From positions 496,001 to 560,000 of the forward strand of contig NZ_JANHMQ010000001.1 in the NCBI RefSeq assembly GCF_024609325.1: DNA of 64,000 nt, in the 5' to 3' direction. The DNA is from Geothrix fuzhouensis. GTDB lineage: Bacteria > Acidobacteriota > Holophagae > Holophagales > Holophagaceae. The notes beneath the pieces were generated by a model that saw only the letters and a program-made list of their open reading frames with translations, had not been told where the DNA came from and searched no databases. A program made the position numbers and the translations under genes. This document shows, piece by piece, positions 1 to 7,807 of this stretch; the stretch's first letter is position 1, and the number at the start of each line of letters is the position of its first letter.

Positions 1-412
1 GCAAGCCAACATCGCGCAGCAGCAACCACCGCATGTCGGTCAGGCGCTCGGCATCCGTCCGGTGCGTGGTGCCTCCGAAGCACCCGCAATCCACCGGATG
101 GTTGCGGGCGAGGTTGAGGGTGAGGGCCAGACTGAAGGCCAGGAGCAGCAGCGCGACCCATGTTAGGGCAGCCCGGATCCAGACGCCTAGGCAGAGCGCC
201 AGGCCGCAGACCAACTCCAGCCATGGCAGCACCAGGGCCATGGGGTTCAATACCTTGCCTGGAACCAATTGATAGGCCCAGATGGCTTTGGCGAAGCCGG
301 GTGGATCGCCGATCTTGGGCAGAGCCGCCGCGATGAAGACCAGACCCAGGGCGATTCTCACCGCCAGGCTGAGCCTGGGATGAAGGAGCCATCGCCGCAG
401 TCGGGGGCTCAT
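1..412 (-). CDS. MauE/DoxX-family integral membrane protein (3' end beyond window)
   Basis: Read leftward from an ATG at 412, this gives about 137 residues before the window edge cuts it. It has four hydrophobic helices, with a conserved-looking PKIGDPPGFAKAIWAYQLVP segment between helices 1 and 2 and a Cys-Gly-Cys (VDCGCFGG) near the end. That pattern fits MauE/DoxX-like membrane proteins, which are linked to periplasmic disulfide or thiol chemistry. Its start overlaps the stop of the upstream rhodanese gene by 4 bases (ATGA), so the two are probably translationally coupled. The exact subfamily cannot be set because the C-terminus is missing. Confidence 0.72.
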   Translation of the reverse strand, partial: MSPRLRRWLLHPRLSLAVRIALGLVFIAAALPKIGDPPGFAKAIWAYQLVPGKVLNPMALVLPWLELVCGLALCLGVWIRAALTWVALLLLAFSLALTLNLARNHPVDCGCFGGTTHRTDAERLTDMRWLLLRDVGL

Positions 413-1101
413 GGTCTTCCCTTCTCGACGGGCCGGCCCTGTGCCACCCAGGCTGGGAAACCATCGCGGAAAATGAGTATGTGGAAGTAACCTTCCCCCA
501 GCAACTTCTCGGCAAGCAGGTGGGAATCCCGGCAGTCACCCCCGCTGCAGTAGATGACGATGGGATCTTCCGAGCCCGGTCGGCGCGCGGCCTTGAACGA
601 GAGCAGGCGGTCGTCCAGATCGGATTCCCACACCGGGGTGCTCCAGGCCCCGGCGATGTGGCCTTCGGCAAATTCGGAGCCCCGGCGGGCGTCCAGGAAT
701 GGCGTGCCGTAATGGAAGGCCTGCCAGGCTTCCGCACTGCTGATCTCCCGGATGGGACTGAAGGATGGTGGTTCCGGCGTGGACGGGGCGACCGAGGCGG
801 GAGGCGGTGTCTTCCCGGGTGGAGTGGGCGGAGCCGAGTGGGGCAGGTGACCCCTCCCAGGCTCCTGGGTCACGGGTTCGGGCCTGACTCCTTCGGGGCG
901 TGGCGTTGCCGCGGGTCCGGGGCTCACAGGAGAGAGCGGCACCGCAGATCCGGCCCAAGCCAGGCGGCGTGCCGGGGAAGCGAGGCGGTTGGAGAGCAGC
1001 GCGGCCCCCACCGCCAGCCCGGCCAAGGCCAAGGTTCGGAAAGACGTGGATCGGGAGCCACGCAGCATGGACTGATCAGCTTGGCGGAATGAGCCTGGCA
1101 T
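409..1101 (-). CDS. Membrane-anchored or exported rhodanese-domain protein
   Basis: 230 residues. A hydrophobic segment (about 23-42) is followed by a Pro-rich linker (about 50-115) and a C-terminal rhodanese domain. The domain shows FLDARRGSEFAEGHIAGA and the active-site loop YCSGGDCRDS, whose first Cys is the expected sulfur carrier. The architecture places the rhodanese in the periplasm. The 4-bp overlap with the MauE/DoxX gene suggests joint work in sulfur transfer or thiol redox. No clear Shine-Dalgarno precedes the ATG at 1101, so a start at the internal Met (codon 12) is possible. The sulfur donor and acceptor are unknown. Confidence 0.75.
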   Translation of the reverse strand: MPGSFRQADQSMLRGSRSTSFRTLALAGLAVGAALLSNRLASPARRLAWAGSAVPLSPVSPGPAATPRPEGVRPEPVTQEPGRGHLPHSAPPTPPGKTPPPASVAPSTPEPPSFSPIREISSAEAWQAFHYGTPFLDARRGSEFAEGHIAGAWSTPVWESDLDDRLLSFKAARRPGSEDPIVIYCSGGDCRDSHLLAEKLLGEGYFHILIFRDGFPAWVAQGRPVEKGRP

Positions 1102-1104
1102 CGG

Positions 1105-1350
1105 TTACAACACGATGTACCGATAGGTTCCGGGCTCCTGCTCCTTCAGCAGAAGTTGGACAGTCCAGCGGCCGTCCGGAAACCGCTCATACATGGTGGC
1201 GCTCATGACGGATTCCTTCAGCCATTCCCGGATGTCTTCGTAGCGCTCGAAGGCCGGTGGAGCCCACTCCTCGCCCCCGCAGCCCCTGGCGGCGGATCCT
1301 GGCTTGATGTAATCCAGCAGGCGCGCCAGCGCGACTTCGGGGTTCGACAT
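1105..1350 (-). CDS. Small conserved-looking protein of unknown function
   Basis: 81 residues from an ATG at 1350, which has a GGAG about 9 bases upstream. An alternative TTG at 1389 would add 13 residues and overlap the PilZ stop. The protein is soluble, begins MSNPEVALARLLDYIKPG and has a CGGEEW segment, an amphipathic helix and a C-terminal strand with YRYIVL. It lies between the PilZ and rhodanese genes with short gaps, so it is probably cotranscribed with them. I do not recognise a family. Confidence 0.55.
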   Translation of the reverse strand: MSNPEVALARLLDYIKPGSAARGCGGEEWAPPAFERYEDIREWLKESVMSATMYERFPDGRWTVQLLLKEQEPGTYRYIVL

Positions 1351-1385
1351 GGAGGCTCCGGGTGATCCATCGGATGCAGGTTGGT

Positions 1386-1751
1386 TCAACCCTTGGGGTT
1401 TTCCTGGGCCTCGAAGGCCCGATCCGCCTCGGGTGAGACGGACCGGATCAGGGCCCTCAGGGCCTCGATGTCGCGACCTTCGAGCTCCCGCGAGAACTGG
1501 ATGGCCATGCCGTTGGCATCAGACCGGACCACGGTTCCCCGCGTCACGACCCGCTTGCCCGCCTCGGCCTCTTCAAGCAGGATGGCCACGCCGCAGGCGG
1601 TGCCCACGGGCAGCCGATCCGACCCGCCGATCAGGAGGCCGCCCATGCTGATGTTGATGGCCGTGGGGAAGGCGATGATGCGTTCCGGCGTCACCACCTT
1701 CACGCGGTAGGCAATGGGCACTCGGGGGTGCTGGCGTTGCTCGATGGTCAC
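1386..1751 (-). CDS. PilZ-domain protein (probable c-di-GMP receptor)
   Basis: About 121 residues from a GTG at 1751. The two halves of the PilZ signature are present: an Arg-rich N-terminus (EQRQHPRVPI) and NISMGGLLIGG, matching RxxxR and (D/N)xSxxG. Stand-alone PilZ proteins bind cyclic di-GMP and pass the signal to partners controlling motility, pili or polysaccharide. An in-frame start further upstream at 1826 would overlap asnB and is less likely. It follows asnB on the same strand after 49 bases. The partner protein is not evident. Confidence 0.8.
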   Translation of the reverse strand: MTIEQRQHPRVPIAYRVKVVTPERIIAFPTAINISMGGLLIGGSDRLPVGTACGVAILLEEAEAGKRVVTRGTVVRSDANGMAIQFSRELEGRDIEALRALIRSVSPEADRAFEAQENPKG

Positions 1752-1800
1752 GTTCGCTCTGCGGATGCCCAGTGTCGGTGGGTCTCGTGATGATAGCGCG

Positions 1801-3498
1801 TCACTCCTTGGCGTGGTCGTGCACATCGGTCACGGCCCGCCCGGAGGGATCGGCCTGGTTCGCGAAGGACGCGTCCCACCGCAGGGCGGTCTCGGTGCTG
1901 CAGGCCACGCTGCGCTCCCAGGGCACGCAGTTCACGGCCGTCGCGCTGGGGAAGTGGTGCTCGAAGATCCGCCGGTAGAGGTAAGCCTCCTTGGTTTCGG
2001 GGGTCTTCACAGGGAAACGCTCGGAGGCCCCCCGCATCATGGCGTCGCTGATCTCCCCCTCGGCCGCGGCCTTGAGGCTGTCGATCCAGCTGTAGCCCAC
2101 ACCATCCGAGAACTGCTCTTTCTGGCGCCAGAGGACCTCGTCGGGAATGAGGCCCTCGAAAGCCTTCCGGAGGGGGTACTTCTCGATGGGGCGGGGCCGG
2201 TGCGCGTTTCGCGGCAGCTTCACCGCGGGATCGAGGCGCATGGCCACGTCGAGGAATTCCCGGTCCAGGAAGGGGACCCGGGCTTCCACCCCCCAGGCCG
2301 CGCTGGACTTGTTGGCGCGGGCGCAGTCGTAGAGGTGCAGCTTCTGGAGCTTGCGCACCGTCTCGGCGTGCAATTCCGGGCCGTCCGGTGCCTTGTGGAA
2401 GTAGAGGTAGCCACCGAAGATCTCGTCTGCACCTTCGCCGGACAGCACCATCTTGATGCCCATGGCCCGGATCTTCCGCATCATGAGATACATGGGCGTG
2501 GACGCCCGGATCGTCGTGATATCGAAGGTCTCCAGGTGGTAGATCACATCCGAGAGGGCGTCCAGTCCCTCCTGCACGGTGAAGTGGATCTCGTGGTGGA
2601 TGGCGCCGATATGGTCTGCCACCAGCCGGGCCGGGGCCAGGTCCGGCGCGCCCGCCAAACCCACGGCGAAGCTGTGGATTCTCGGCCACCACGCCGGCGC
2701 CGTGCCCCCCTCCTCCACGCGACCCTCCCGAAACTGGGCGGCGATGGCCGCGATCAGAGAAGAGTCCACCCCCCCGGAGATCAGGACGCCATAGGGCACG
2801 TCGCACATGAGTTGCCGCCGCACCGCCGCTTCGAGCGCAGCGCGCAGGGCCGCGGAATCGTAGGGGGTATCCGGGACATGGCCGGGTTCGGCCCAGTCAG
2901 GCTCGTAGTAGCGTTGGAACCCCTCGTCCGCCTCGTGCCCGAGGTAGAAGTGTCCCGGGGGGAATTCGCGGATCCGCTCGCAGTGGCCCACCAGGGCCTT
3001 CATCTCCGAGGCGACGTACAGCCGGTCGTCCCGATCCCACCCCAGGTAGAGGGGGATGACGCCGATGGGGTCCCGGGCAATGAGGTAAGTCTCGCGCTTG
3101 GGGTCGTAGAGCACGAAGGCGAAGATGCCGTTCATCCGGTTGAGGAAATCCCGGGGCGAGAGCTCGTCGTAGAGGTAGAGGATCACCTCGCAATCCGAGA
3201 GGGTCTGGAAGTCATGGGCTTCCTGCAGGACATGCCGAAGCTCCCGGTGGTTGTAGATCTCCCCGTTCACCGCCAGGACCGTACCTTGGAGGGTGTCGAC
3301 CAGGGGCTGGGCCCCGTGCTCGACATCCACGATGGAGAGGCGTTCGTGGACGAGGATGGCCCGGTCGTCGCTGTAGATGCCACTCCAGTCCGGCCCCCGG
3401 TGGCGGATCTTCCGCGCCATGGCCAGGGCCTGGCGCCGGAGCTCCGACGGATTCGAGCGGGAAGGATCGATGTCGAGGATGGTGAGGATGCCGCACAT
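1801..3498 (-). CDS. asnB: Asparagine synthetase B (glutamine-hydrolysing)
   Basis: 565 residues, normal for the family. It starts MCGIL, so Cys2 becomes the N-terminal nucleophile of the class II glutamine amidotransferase domain (about 2-200). The synthetase domain follows, with the PP-loop SGGVDSS near residue 240 and GEGADEIFGGY further on. It converts aspartate, glutamine and ATP to asparagine, glutamate, AMP and PPi in the cytoplasm. The ATG at 3498 has GGAG five bases upstream. The leader has a short Asn-rich ORF and a terminator ending just before the ribosome-binding site, which points to control by transcription attenuation. The gene is divergent from tdh. Confidence 0.93.
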   Translation of the reverse strand: MCGILTILDIDPSRSNPSELRRQALAMARKIRHRGPDWSGIYSDDRAILVHERLSIVDVEHGAQPLVDTLQGTVLAVNGEIYNHRELRHVLQEAHDFQTLSDCEVILYLYDELSPRDFLNRMNGIFAFVLYDPKRETYLIARDPIGVIPLYLGWDRDDRLYVASEMKALVGHCERIREFPPGHFYLGHEADEGFQRYYEPDWAEPGHVPDTPYDSAALRAALEAAVRRQLMCDVPYGVLISGGVDSSLIAAIAAQFREGRVEEGGTAPAWWPRIHSFAVGLAGAPDLAPARLVADHIGAIHHEIHFTVQEGLDALSDVIYHLETFDITTIRASTPMYLMMRKIRAMGIKMVLSGEGADEIFGGYLYFHKAPDGPELHAETVRKLQKLHLYDCARANKSSAAWGVEARVPFLDREFLDVAMRLDPAVKLPRNAHRPRPIEKYPLRKAFEGLIPDEVLWRQKEQFSDGVGYSWIDSLKAAAEGEISDAMMRGASERFPVKTPETKEAYLYRRIFEHHFPSATAVNCVPWERSVACSTETALRWDASFANQADPSGRAVTDVHDHAKE

Positions 3499-3517
3499 GG
3501 GGACTCCAATAGCAAAA

Positions 3518-3545
3518 CCCCCGATCCGCTGTCGCGAATCGGGGG
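3518..3545 (-). terminator. Intrinsic terminator in the asnB leader (attenuator)
   Basis: Read on the minus strand, CCCCCGAT pairs perfectly with ATCGGGGG. An inner CGC/GCG closes a GACA loop, and TTTT follows at once. It lies between the leader ORF (stop at 3566) and the asnB ribosome-binding site, so transcripts ending here never reach asnB. Its 5' arm contains CGATTCGCG (3541-3533), an exact complement of CGCGAATCG in the leader ORF (3602-3594), which gives an alternative antiterminator pairing. Confidence 0.8.
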
Positions 3546-3565
3546 TGGTCCGGGAATTCAGGTGT

Positions 3566-3655
3566 CTAGGTGAGACCCTCGCCGGCCCACGCGCGATTCG
3601 CGCGAGGGAGCCGATTATTGGAATGGCGGTTGAACCGCGCGGAGAGGAAGGTCAT
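3566..3655 (-). CDS. Putative Asn-rich leader peptide of asnB
   Basis: A 29-codon ORF, ATG at 3655-3653 and TAG at 3568-3566, begins MTFLSARFNRHSNNRLP. It has Asn codons at positions 9, 13, 14 and 20, and three of these are AAT. It starts about 9 bases after the predicted transcription start and stops 20 bases before the terminator stem, as in trp/his-type attenuators. The expected role is to sense charged tRNA-Asn: a ribosome stalled at codons 13-14 would leave the segment at codons 18-21 free to pair with the terminator arm. The ribosome-binding site is weak (AGG). The role is inferred from layout. Confidence 0.6.
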   Translation of the reverse strand: MTFLSARFNRHSNNRLPRANRAWAGEGLT

Positions 3656-3670
3656 AGGTCGCCTGCAAGA

Positions 3671-3700
3671 ACCTTATCGGCTGGTTTCACGAATCGTCAA
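3671..3700 (-). promoter_or_regulatory. Probable sigma-70 promoter for the asnB leader
   Basis: On the minus strand, TTGACG (3700-3695) and TAAGGT (3676-3671) are separated by 18 bases. Transcription would start near 3664, just upstream of the leader-peptide ATG at 3655. This is the position an attenuator model needs. Confidence 0.5.
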
Positions 3701-3762
3701 GGGCGGAAGGGTAAGTTGGCCAGTTTTGATCTTGATGGTGAAATGGTGCGGTTGGAGGCGTC

Positions 3763-4794
3763 ATGAAAGCCCTGCTCAAGACCAAGCGCGAGGAAGGCAT
3801 CTGGATGGGCGAGGTGCCCATGCCCGAGATGGGCCCCAACGATGTGCTGATCCGCGTCCACAAGAGCGCCATCTGCGGCACCGACGTGCACATCTACAAC
3901 TGGGACGACTGGGCCCAGAAGACCATTCCCGTGCCCATGGTGGTCGGGCATGAGTATTTCGGGATCATCGAGAAGGTGGGTGCTGAAGTCGAGGGCTACC
4001 AGCCGGGCGATCGGGTGAGCGGCGAGGGGCACATCACCTGTGGCCACTGCCGTAACTGCCGGGCAGGCAAGCGCCACCTCTGCCGCAACACCGTGGGCGT
4101 AGGTGTGAATCGCACGGGCTCGTTTGCGGAATACCTCTCCATCCCCGCCTTCAATGTGTTCAAGGTGCCGGACAACATCCCGGACGAGGTGGCCTCCATC
4201 TTCGATCCGTATGGCAACGCGACCCACACGGCCCTCAGCTTCGACATGGTGGGCGAGGACGTGCTGATCACCGGCGCCGGCCCCATCGGCATCATGGCCG
4301 TGGCCATCGCGAAGCATGTGGGGGCGAGGAACGTGGTGATCACGGATGTGAACGAATACCGACTCGAACTGGCGCGGAAGATGGGCGCCACGGTCGCCGT
4401 GAACCCCATGCAGAAGAGCCTCCCCGAAGTGATGAAGGAATTGGGAATGACCGAAGGCTTCGACGTAGGCCTGGAGATGAGTGGCAACCGCAATGCCTTC
4501 GAATCGCTGCTGGAAGTGATGCACCATGGCGGCCGCGTGGCGCTGCTGGGCATCCTCCCCGGGGACTGTGCCATTGACTGGAGTCAGGTGATCTTCAAGG
4601 GCCTCGTCCTGAAAGGGATCTACGGGCGCGAAATGTTTGAAACCTGGTACAAGATGGCCGCGATGGTCCAGAGTGGCCTGGACATCACCCCGGTCATCAC
4701 GCACCGTTTCAGCATTGACGACTTCCAGAAGGGGTTCGACGCGATGAGGAGCGGGCAGAGCGGAAAGGTGATTTTGGACTGGGGCGTCAGCTAG
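3763..4794 (+). CDS. tdh: L-threonine 3-dehydrogenase
   Basis: 343 residues, close to the E. coli enzyme. This Zn-dependent medium-chain dehydrogenase oxidises threonine to 2-amino-3-ketobutyrate with NAD+. Visible are catalytic-zinc Cys38 in [19 protein letters not shown], the structural-zinc cysteines in [15 protein letters not shown] and the Rossmann motif GAGPIGIMA. The ATG has GGAGG four bases upstream. No kbl (the usual partner) is adjacent. The gene diverges from asnB, so the two amino-acid genes share a 264-bp control region. Confidence 0.93.
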   Translation: MKALLKTKREEGIWMGEVPMPEMGPNDVLIRVHKSAICGTDVHIYNWDDWAQKTIPVPMVVGHEYFGIIEKVGAEVEGYQPGDRVSGEGHITCGHCRNCRAGKRHLCRNTVGVGVNRTGSFAEYLSIPAFNVFKVPDNIPDEVASIFDPYGNATHTALSFDMVGEDVLITGAGPIGIMAVAIAKHVGARNVVITDVNEYRLELARKMGATVAVNPMQKSLPEVMKELGMTEGFDVGLEMSGNRNAFESLLEVMHHGGRVALLGILPGDCAIDWSQVIFKGLVLKGIYGREMFETWYKMAAMVQSGLDITPVITHRFSIDDFQKGFDAMRSGQSGKVILDWGVS

Positions 4795-4816
4795 TTTCCT
4801 GCCTGGAGGCACCTGC

Positions 4817-4841
4817 AAAATGCGGCCATGGGCCGCATTTT
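4817..4841. terminator. Bidirectional terminator between tdh and the lipoprotein gene
   Basis: A perfect palindrome: AAAATGCGGCC, a 3-base loop, then GGCCGCATTTT. It lies in the 95-base gap between convergent genes, with T-runs in both directions, so it can end both transcripts. Confidence 0.75.
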
Positions 4842-4889
4842 GTTAGCTGCCCAAGGTGTGCGCAGCTTGCCACGAGGTTGGTTGGAACC

Positions 4890-5513
4890 TCAACGGACGG
4901 GCTGTGGCTGGGGAACGGGCGGGAAGGGGCCGTCAGTCCAGGGGGCGCCGTCCTTGATGAGAATATCGCCAGCCAGCCCCTCGCCACCGGGGACGCCGTC
5001 CGTGCCAAGGCAGACCAGGTAGTACCCGTCCAGCTTGGTGTTGAATTTCTGTCGCACCGGGCCTCGCTTGACCTGGACTTCCTCCACCGGACGGCTGACG
5101 TAAGGGCGGTAGAGAAAAGGATGGCCCCAAGGGGCTTCGGGCACCTGGTCGAGGTATTCGGGGACCAGTCCCTGCAGCGAGTCTGGGTACTCACCGGTCT
5201 TGGCCTTGTAGCGGATCAGAGCGTCTGTGATGCGCTTGAGGGCCGCCCGCACCTGCTTCTGGCGGTCAGCCACGTCCCGATTCACAAAGGCTTCGATCAG
5301 GAATAGGTCCCGGGTGGCTTGGCGGGCCGCTTCCGTGTCCGGGTAGCGATCCACCAGCTGCTTCATCATGGCCCTGGCTTCGAGGCTCCGGCCTTCCAGG
5401 TTCAGTTTTCGGGCCTCTTCGTAGAGGTTCCCGGGCAGCCTGGGGTCTTCGGAAGTGCATCCGGACAGGAGCGTAAGAAGGGCCAAGGCGGGGGCGAAAC
5501 GCGTGCAATTCAT
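4890..5513 (-). CDS. Lipoprotein with helical repeats and a GspG-like C-terminal segment
   Basis: 207 residues. The N-terminus is a lipoprotein signal (ALLTLLSGC, acylated Cys at about 19). A helical, TPR-like part follows (LEARAMMKQLVDRYPDTEAA). The C-terminal part (YKAKTGEYPDSLQGLVPEYL, then a Tyr/Gly-rich strand region ending in LVCLGTDGVPGGEG) resembles the globular half of type II secretion pseudopilins, but without a prepilin leader. It probably sits on the periplasmic side of a membrane. It is convergent with tdh and monocistronic. The function is unknown. Confidence 0.65.
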   Translation of the reverse strand: MNCTRFAPALALLTLLSGCTSEDPRLPGNLYEEARKLNLEGRSLEARAMMKQLVDRYPDTEAARQATRDLFLIEAFVNRDVADRQKQVRAALKRITDALIRYKAKTGEYPDSLQGLVPEYLDQVPEAPWGHPFLYRPYVSRPVEEVQVKRGPVRQKFNTKLDGYYLVCLGTDGVPGGEGLAGDILIKDGAPWTDGPFPPVPQPQPVR

Positions 5514-5566
5514 GGCAAGAACCTTACCAGAGGCGCATGACGATAGGATGGAAGAAAGGGGGGCAC

Positions 5567-6220
5567 ATGACCGACAGGCCGATGCTGGTGGGCATCGTGG
5601 GTGGCTCGGGCAGCGGAAAGACCTCTGTGGCCGCCGAGCTGGTGAGACGGCTGCGTCGCCGCAAAGTGGCCACGCTCCTATTGGATATGGATGCCTACTA
5701 CGCGCCGTTGGAAGTAGTGAAGTCCCGCTTCGGCGGCATGCCGGTGAACTGGGATCATCCCCATGCCTTCGATCTGGAGCTCATGGCCACACACCTGGGG
5801 GCGCTGCATCGGGGCGAGAGCATCCAGAAGCCTCGCTATGACTTCACGATCTCTGATCGCACGGGCTGGGAGGAACCTGTGCCACCCGGCCAAGTGGTGA
5901 TTCTGGAAGGCCTTCTGCTCTTCGCGCTTCAGGAGCTCAGGGACTTGCTGGACGTGAAGGTCTTCGTGGATACGGATGCCGACATCCGCATCCTCCGCCG
6001 CATCCGACGGGATACAAAGGAGCGGGCCCGCAGCCTCGAAAGCGTCATGGATCAGTACGAACAGAGCGTCCGCCCCATGCATCTGGAGTTCGTGGAACCC
6101 AGCAAGCGCTGGGCGGATCTCATCGTGCCGACGGGCGTGGAGAACCGCACGGCTATGGATGTCATCACCCATCACATCTGCAGCCGCGTACTGGACCAAG
6201 GAGAACTTCAGCGTGTTTGA
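5567..6220 (+). CDS. udk: Uridine kinase family protein
   Basis: About 217 residues from the ATG at 5567, chosen because AAAGGGGGG lies just upstream. An earlier in-frame Met at 5537 has no such site. The Walker A motif GGSGSGKTS is near the N-terminus, followed by LLLDMDAYYAP (the substrate Asp region), the NWDHPHAFD motif and an RDxxxR-type lid (RRIRRDTKERAR). It phosphorylates uridine or cytidine to the monophosphate using ATP or GTP. It is the first gene of a tight three-gene run with a rhodanese and a Nudix gene. Confidence 0.88.
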   Translation: MTDRPMLVGIVGGSGSGKTSVAAELVRRLRRRKVATLLLDMDAYYAPLEVVKSRFGGMPVNWDHPHAFDLELMATHLGALHRGESIQKPRYDFTISDRTGWEEPVPPGQVVILEGLLLFALQELRDLLDVKVFVDTDADIRILRRIRRDTKERARSLESVMDQYEQSVRPMHLEFVEPSKRWADLIVPTGVENRTAMDVITHHICSRVLDQGELQRV

Positions 6221-6530
6221 GAACGGAATCCATCTATCCGCCGAGGCCTTCCGGGATCTGCCCGAGACCGTTCAGCGCCTCGACGTGCGCGAGCGCTGGG
6301 AATACGACCTGGCCCACATCCCCGGCGCCCTCCTCATCCCCCTGGGCGAGCTGGCGGACCGGGTTAGCGAGCTGGACCCCTCCCGGCCGGTGGCGGCCTA
6401 CTGCCACCATGGCACCCGGAGCCTCTATGCCCTCCGCTTCCTCCAGGGCGCGGGGTTCGCGGATCTGGCCCACCTGGCTGGCGGCATCGACGCTTACTGC
6501 CGCCTGGATCCCTCCGTGCCGAGGTACTGA
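6213..6530 (+). CDS. Stand-alone rhodanese-domain protein
   Basis: 105 residues from a GTG at 6213, with GGAG nine bases upstream. It overlaps the end of udk by 8 bases. The single cytoplasmic rhodanese domain shows LDVRERWEYDLAHIPGA and the active-site loop AAYCHHGTRS with its catalytic Cys, then LAGGIDAY. It probably transfers sulfur from a persulfide donor to an unknown acceptor, as do PspE/GlpE-type proteins. The start was set by frame, spacing and Shine-Dalgarno. Confidence 0.82.
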   Translation: MFENGIHLSAEAFRDLPETVQRLDVRERWEYDLAHIPGALLIPLGELADRVSELDPSRPVAAYCHHGTRSLYALRFLQGAGFADLAHLAGGIDAYCRLDPSVPRY

Positions 6531-7159
6531 TGCGGCTGCTGCACCGTCATCCCGAGGGCTTCGATCCGAACACCGCCTGGACCCAGGAGTCCGAGAGCGT
6601 GCGCCAGGATTCGCGGCTCTTCCGGCAGATCGTGGCCCAGCGGCGCAGCCCCCACACGGGACGGCAACATGCCTTCTACCGCCTCCAGGGGCCCGATTGG
6701 GTGAACGTGGTGGCCTTCACACGGGGCGGCGACTTGCTGGTGGTGGAGCAGTTCCGCCACGGCATCGACGCCTCCACACTCGAGATCCCGGGCGGGGGGT
6801 GCGATGCGGGGGAGGCCCCGGTGGTCGCGGCACTGCGTGAATTGCGGGAGGAGACGGGGTTCGTGTCCGACCGCTGGGTGGCCCTGGGTTCCTGCACCCC
6901 GAACCCGGCCACCCAGAACAACCGCTGCCACAGCTTCCTGGCCCTCGATTGCGACCCGGATGGCCCGCTGGCGCTGGACCCTGCCGAGGAACTGCAGGTC
7001 TGGGCCTGCCCCTGGCCCGAGTGGCGGGCCCGCATGGCCCGAGGGGAGATCCACCACGCACTGGTGCTGGCCGCCTTCCAGCTCCTGAGCCTCTGGGAGG
7101 GCTGGCCAGCCCTGAGGGAGCGACTGGAGGCCTCGACTGAAAAGCGCGGACAGGATTAA
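6530..7159 (+). CDS. Nudix hydrolase, ADP-ribose pyrophosphatase-like
   Basis: 209 residues. The Nudix box is intact: GGCDAGEAPVVAALRELREE followed by TG, with the metal-binding Glu residues in place. It is preceded by VVEQFRHG and EIPGG, features of ADP-ribose/NDP-sugar pyrophosphatases. The ATG shares one base with the stop of the rhodanese gene (TGATG), so the two are translationally coupled. The likely reaction is cleavage of ADP-ribose or another nucleoside-diphosphate derivative to a monophosphate. The substrate cannot be fixed from sequence. Confidence 0.85.
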   Translation: MRLLHRHPEGFDPNTAWTQESESVRQDSRLFRQIVAQRRSPHTGRQHAFYRLQGPDWVNVVAFTRGGDLLVVEQFRHGIDASTLEIPGGGCDAGEAPVVAALRELREETGFVSDRWVALGSCTPNPATQNNRCHSFLALDCDPDGPLALDPAEELQVWACPWPEWRARMARGEIHHALVLAAFQLLSLWEGWPALRERLEASTEKRGQD

Positions 7160-7241
7160 AAGGATTTAGATGGATTAACAGGATTCAGGCGAAGCGAGCT
7201 TTCATCCTGTTGGTCCTGCTTTTCATCCCGTTAATCCTGTC
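7149..7241. repeat. Imperfect intergenic inverted repeat (GGATTAA/TTAATCC type)
   Basis: Perfect 11-base arms GACAGGATTAA (7149-7159) and TTAATCCTGTC (7231-7241) enclose further variants of the same word (GGATTAACAGGATT). It fills most of the gap between the Nudix and yajQ genes. It looks like a dispersed intergenic palindrome, but copy number elsewhere cannot be judged here. Confidence 0.6.
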
Positions 7242-7305
7242 TCGGCCTTTTCCTAAGCCAAGGCGAAGCGCTAGTCTGAAGGGTGTATCCGGATGAGGTG
7301 CGGCC

Positions 7306-7803
7306 ATGGCCAGTGAATGTTCCTTTGATGTGGTCTGCAAGGTGGACCTGGACGAGGTGAAGAACGCCGTGTCCCAGGCCATGAAGGAGATCGGCCAGCG
7401 CTACGACTTCAAAGGCTCAGTGTCCAAGATCGAGCTGAAGGACGACAAGGTGCTGGTGCTCAACAGCGATGACGAGATGAAGCTCAAGGCCGTCATCGAT
7501 GTGCTGCAGACCAAGCTGCACAAGCGCGGCGTGAGCATCCGCAGCATGGAATACGGCAAGGTCGAACCCGCCACCAAGGGCACCGTCCGCCAGGAAGTCA
7601 CCATCCACCAGGGCATTCCTGTGGAGAAGGCCAAGGGCCTCATCAAGGCTGTCAAGGATGCCAAGATCAAGGTCCAGGCAAGCATCCAGGGTGACCAGCT
7701 CCGCGTGAGCGGCAAGAGCCGCGACGACCTGCAGGAAGTCATCGCCCTCTTCAAGAAGGACGACCAGGGGTTGGACCTGCAGTTCACGAATTACAGGGGC
7801 TGA
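7306..7803 (+). CDS. yajQ: YajQ family nucleotide-binding protein
   Basis: 165 residues, normal length. The N-terminal CSFDVVCKVDLDEVKNAV, then RYDFKGS and the C-terminal half with KKDDQGLDLQFTNYRG are family hallmarks. YajQ proteins have a double ferredoxin-like fold and bind RNA or c-di-GMP; in Xanthomonas a homologue works as a c-di-GMP effector with a transcription factor. It lies five bases upstream of the prenyl synthase gene and is probably cotranscribed. With the PilZ gene, it hints at c-di-GMP signalling in this organism. Confidence 0.92.
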   Translation: MASECSFDVVCKVDLDEVKNAVSQAMKEIGQRYDFKGSVSKIELKDDKVLVLNSDDEMKLKAVIDVLQTKLHKRGVSIRSMEYGKVEPATKGTVRQEVTIHQGIPVEKAKGLIKAVKDAKIKVQASIQGDQLRVSGKSRDDLQEVIALFKKDDQGLDLQFTNYRG

Positions 7804-7807
7804 ACCG

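Noticed and set aside
1714-3573. A 619-codon open frame on the plus strand across asnB
   Set aside because: Antisense to asnB; its residues follow from codon bias of the real gene and show no domain or start signal.
3499-3762. T-box or other riboswitch upstream of asnB
   Set aside because: No T-box specifier or conserved box is visible; an Asn-rich leader ORF plus terminator explains the structure better.
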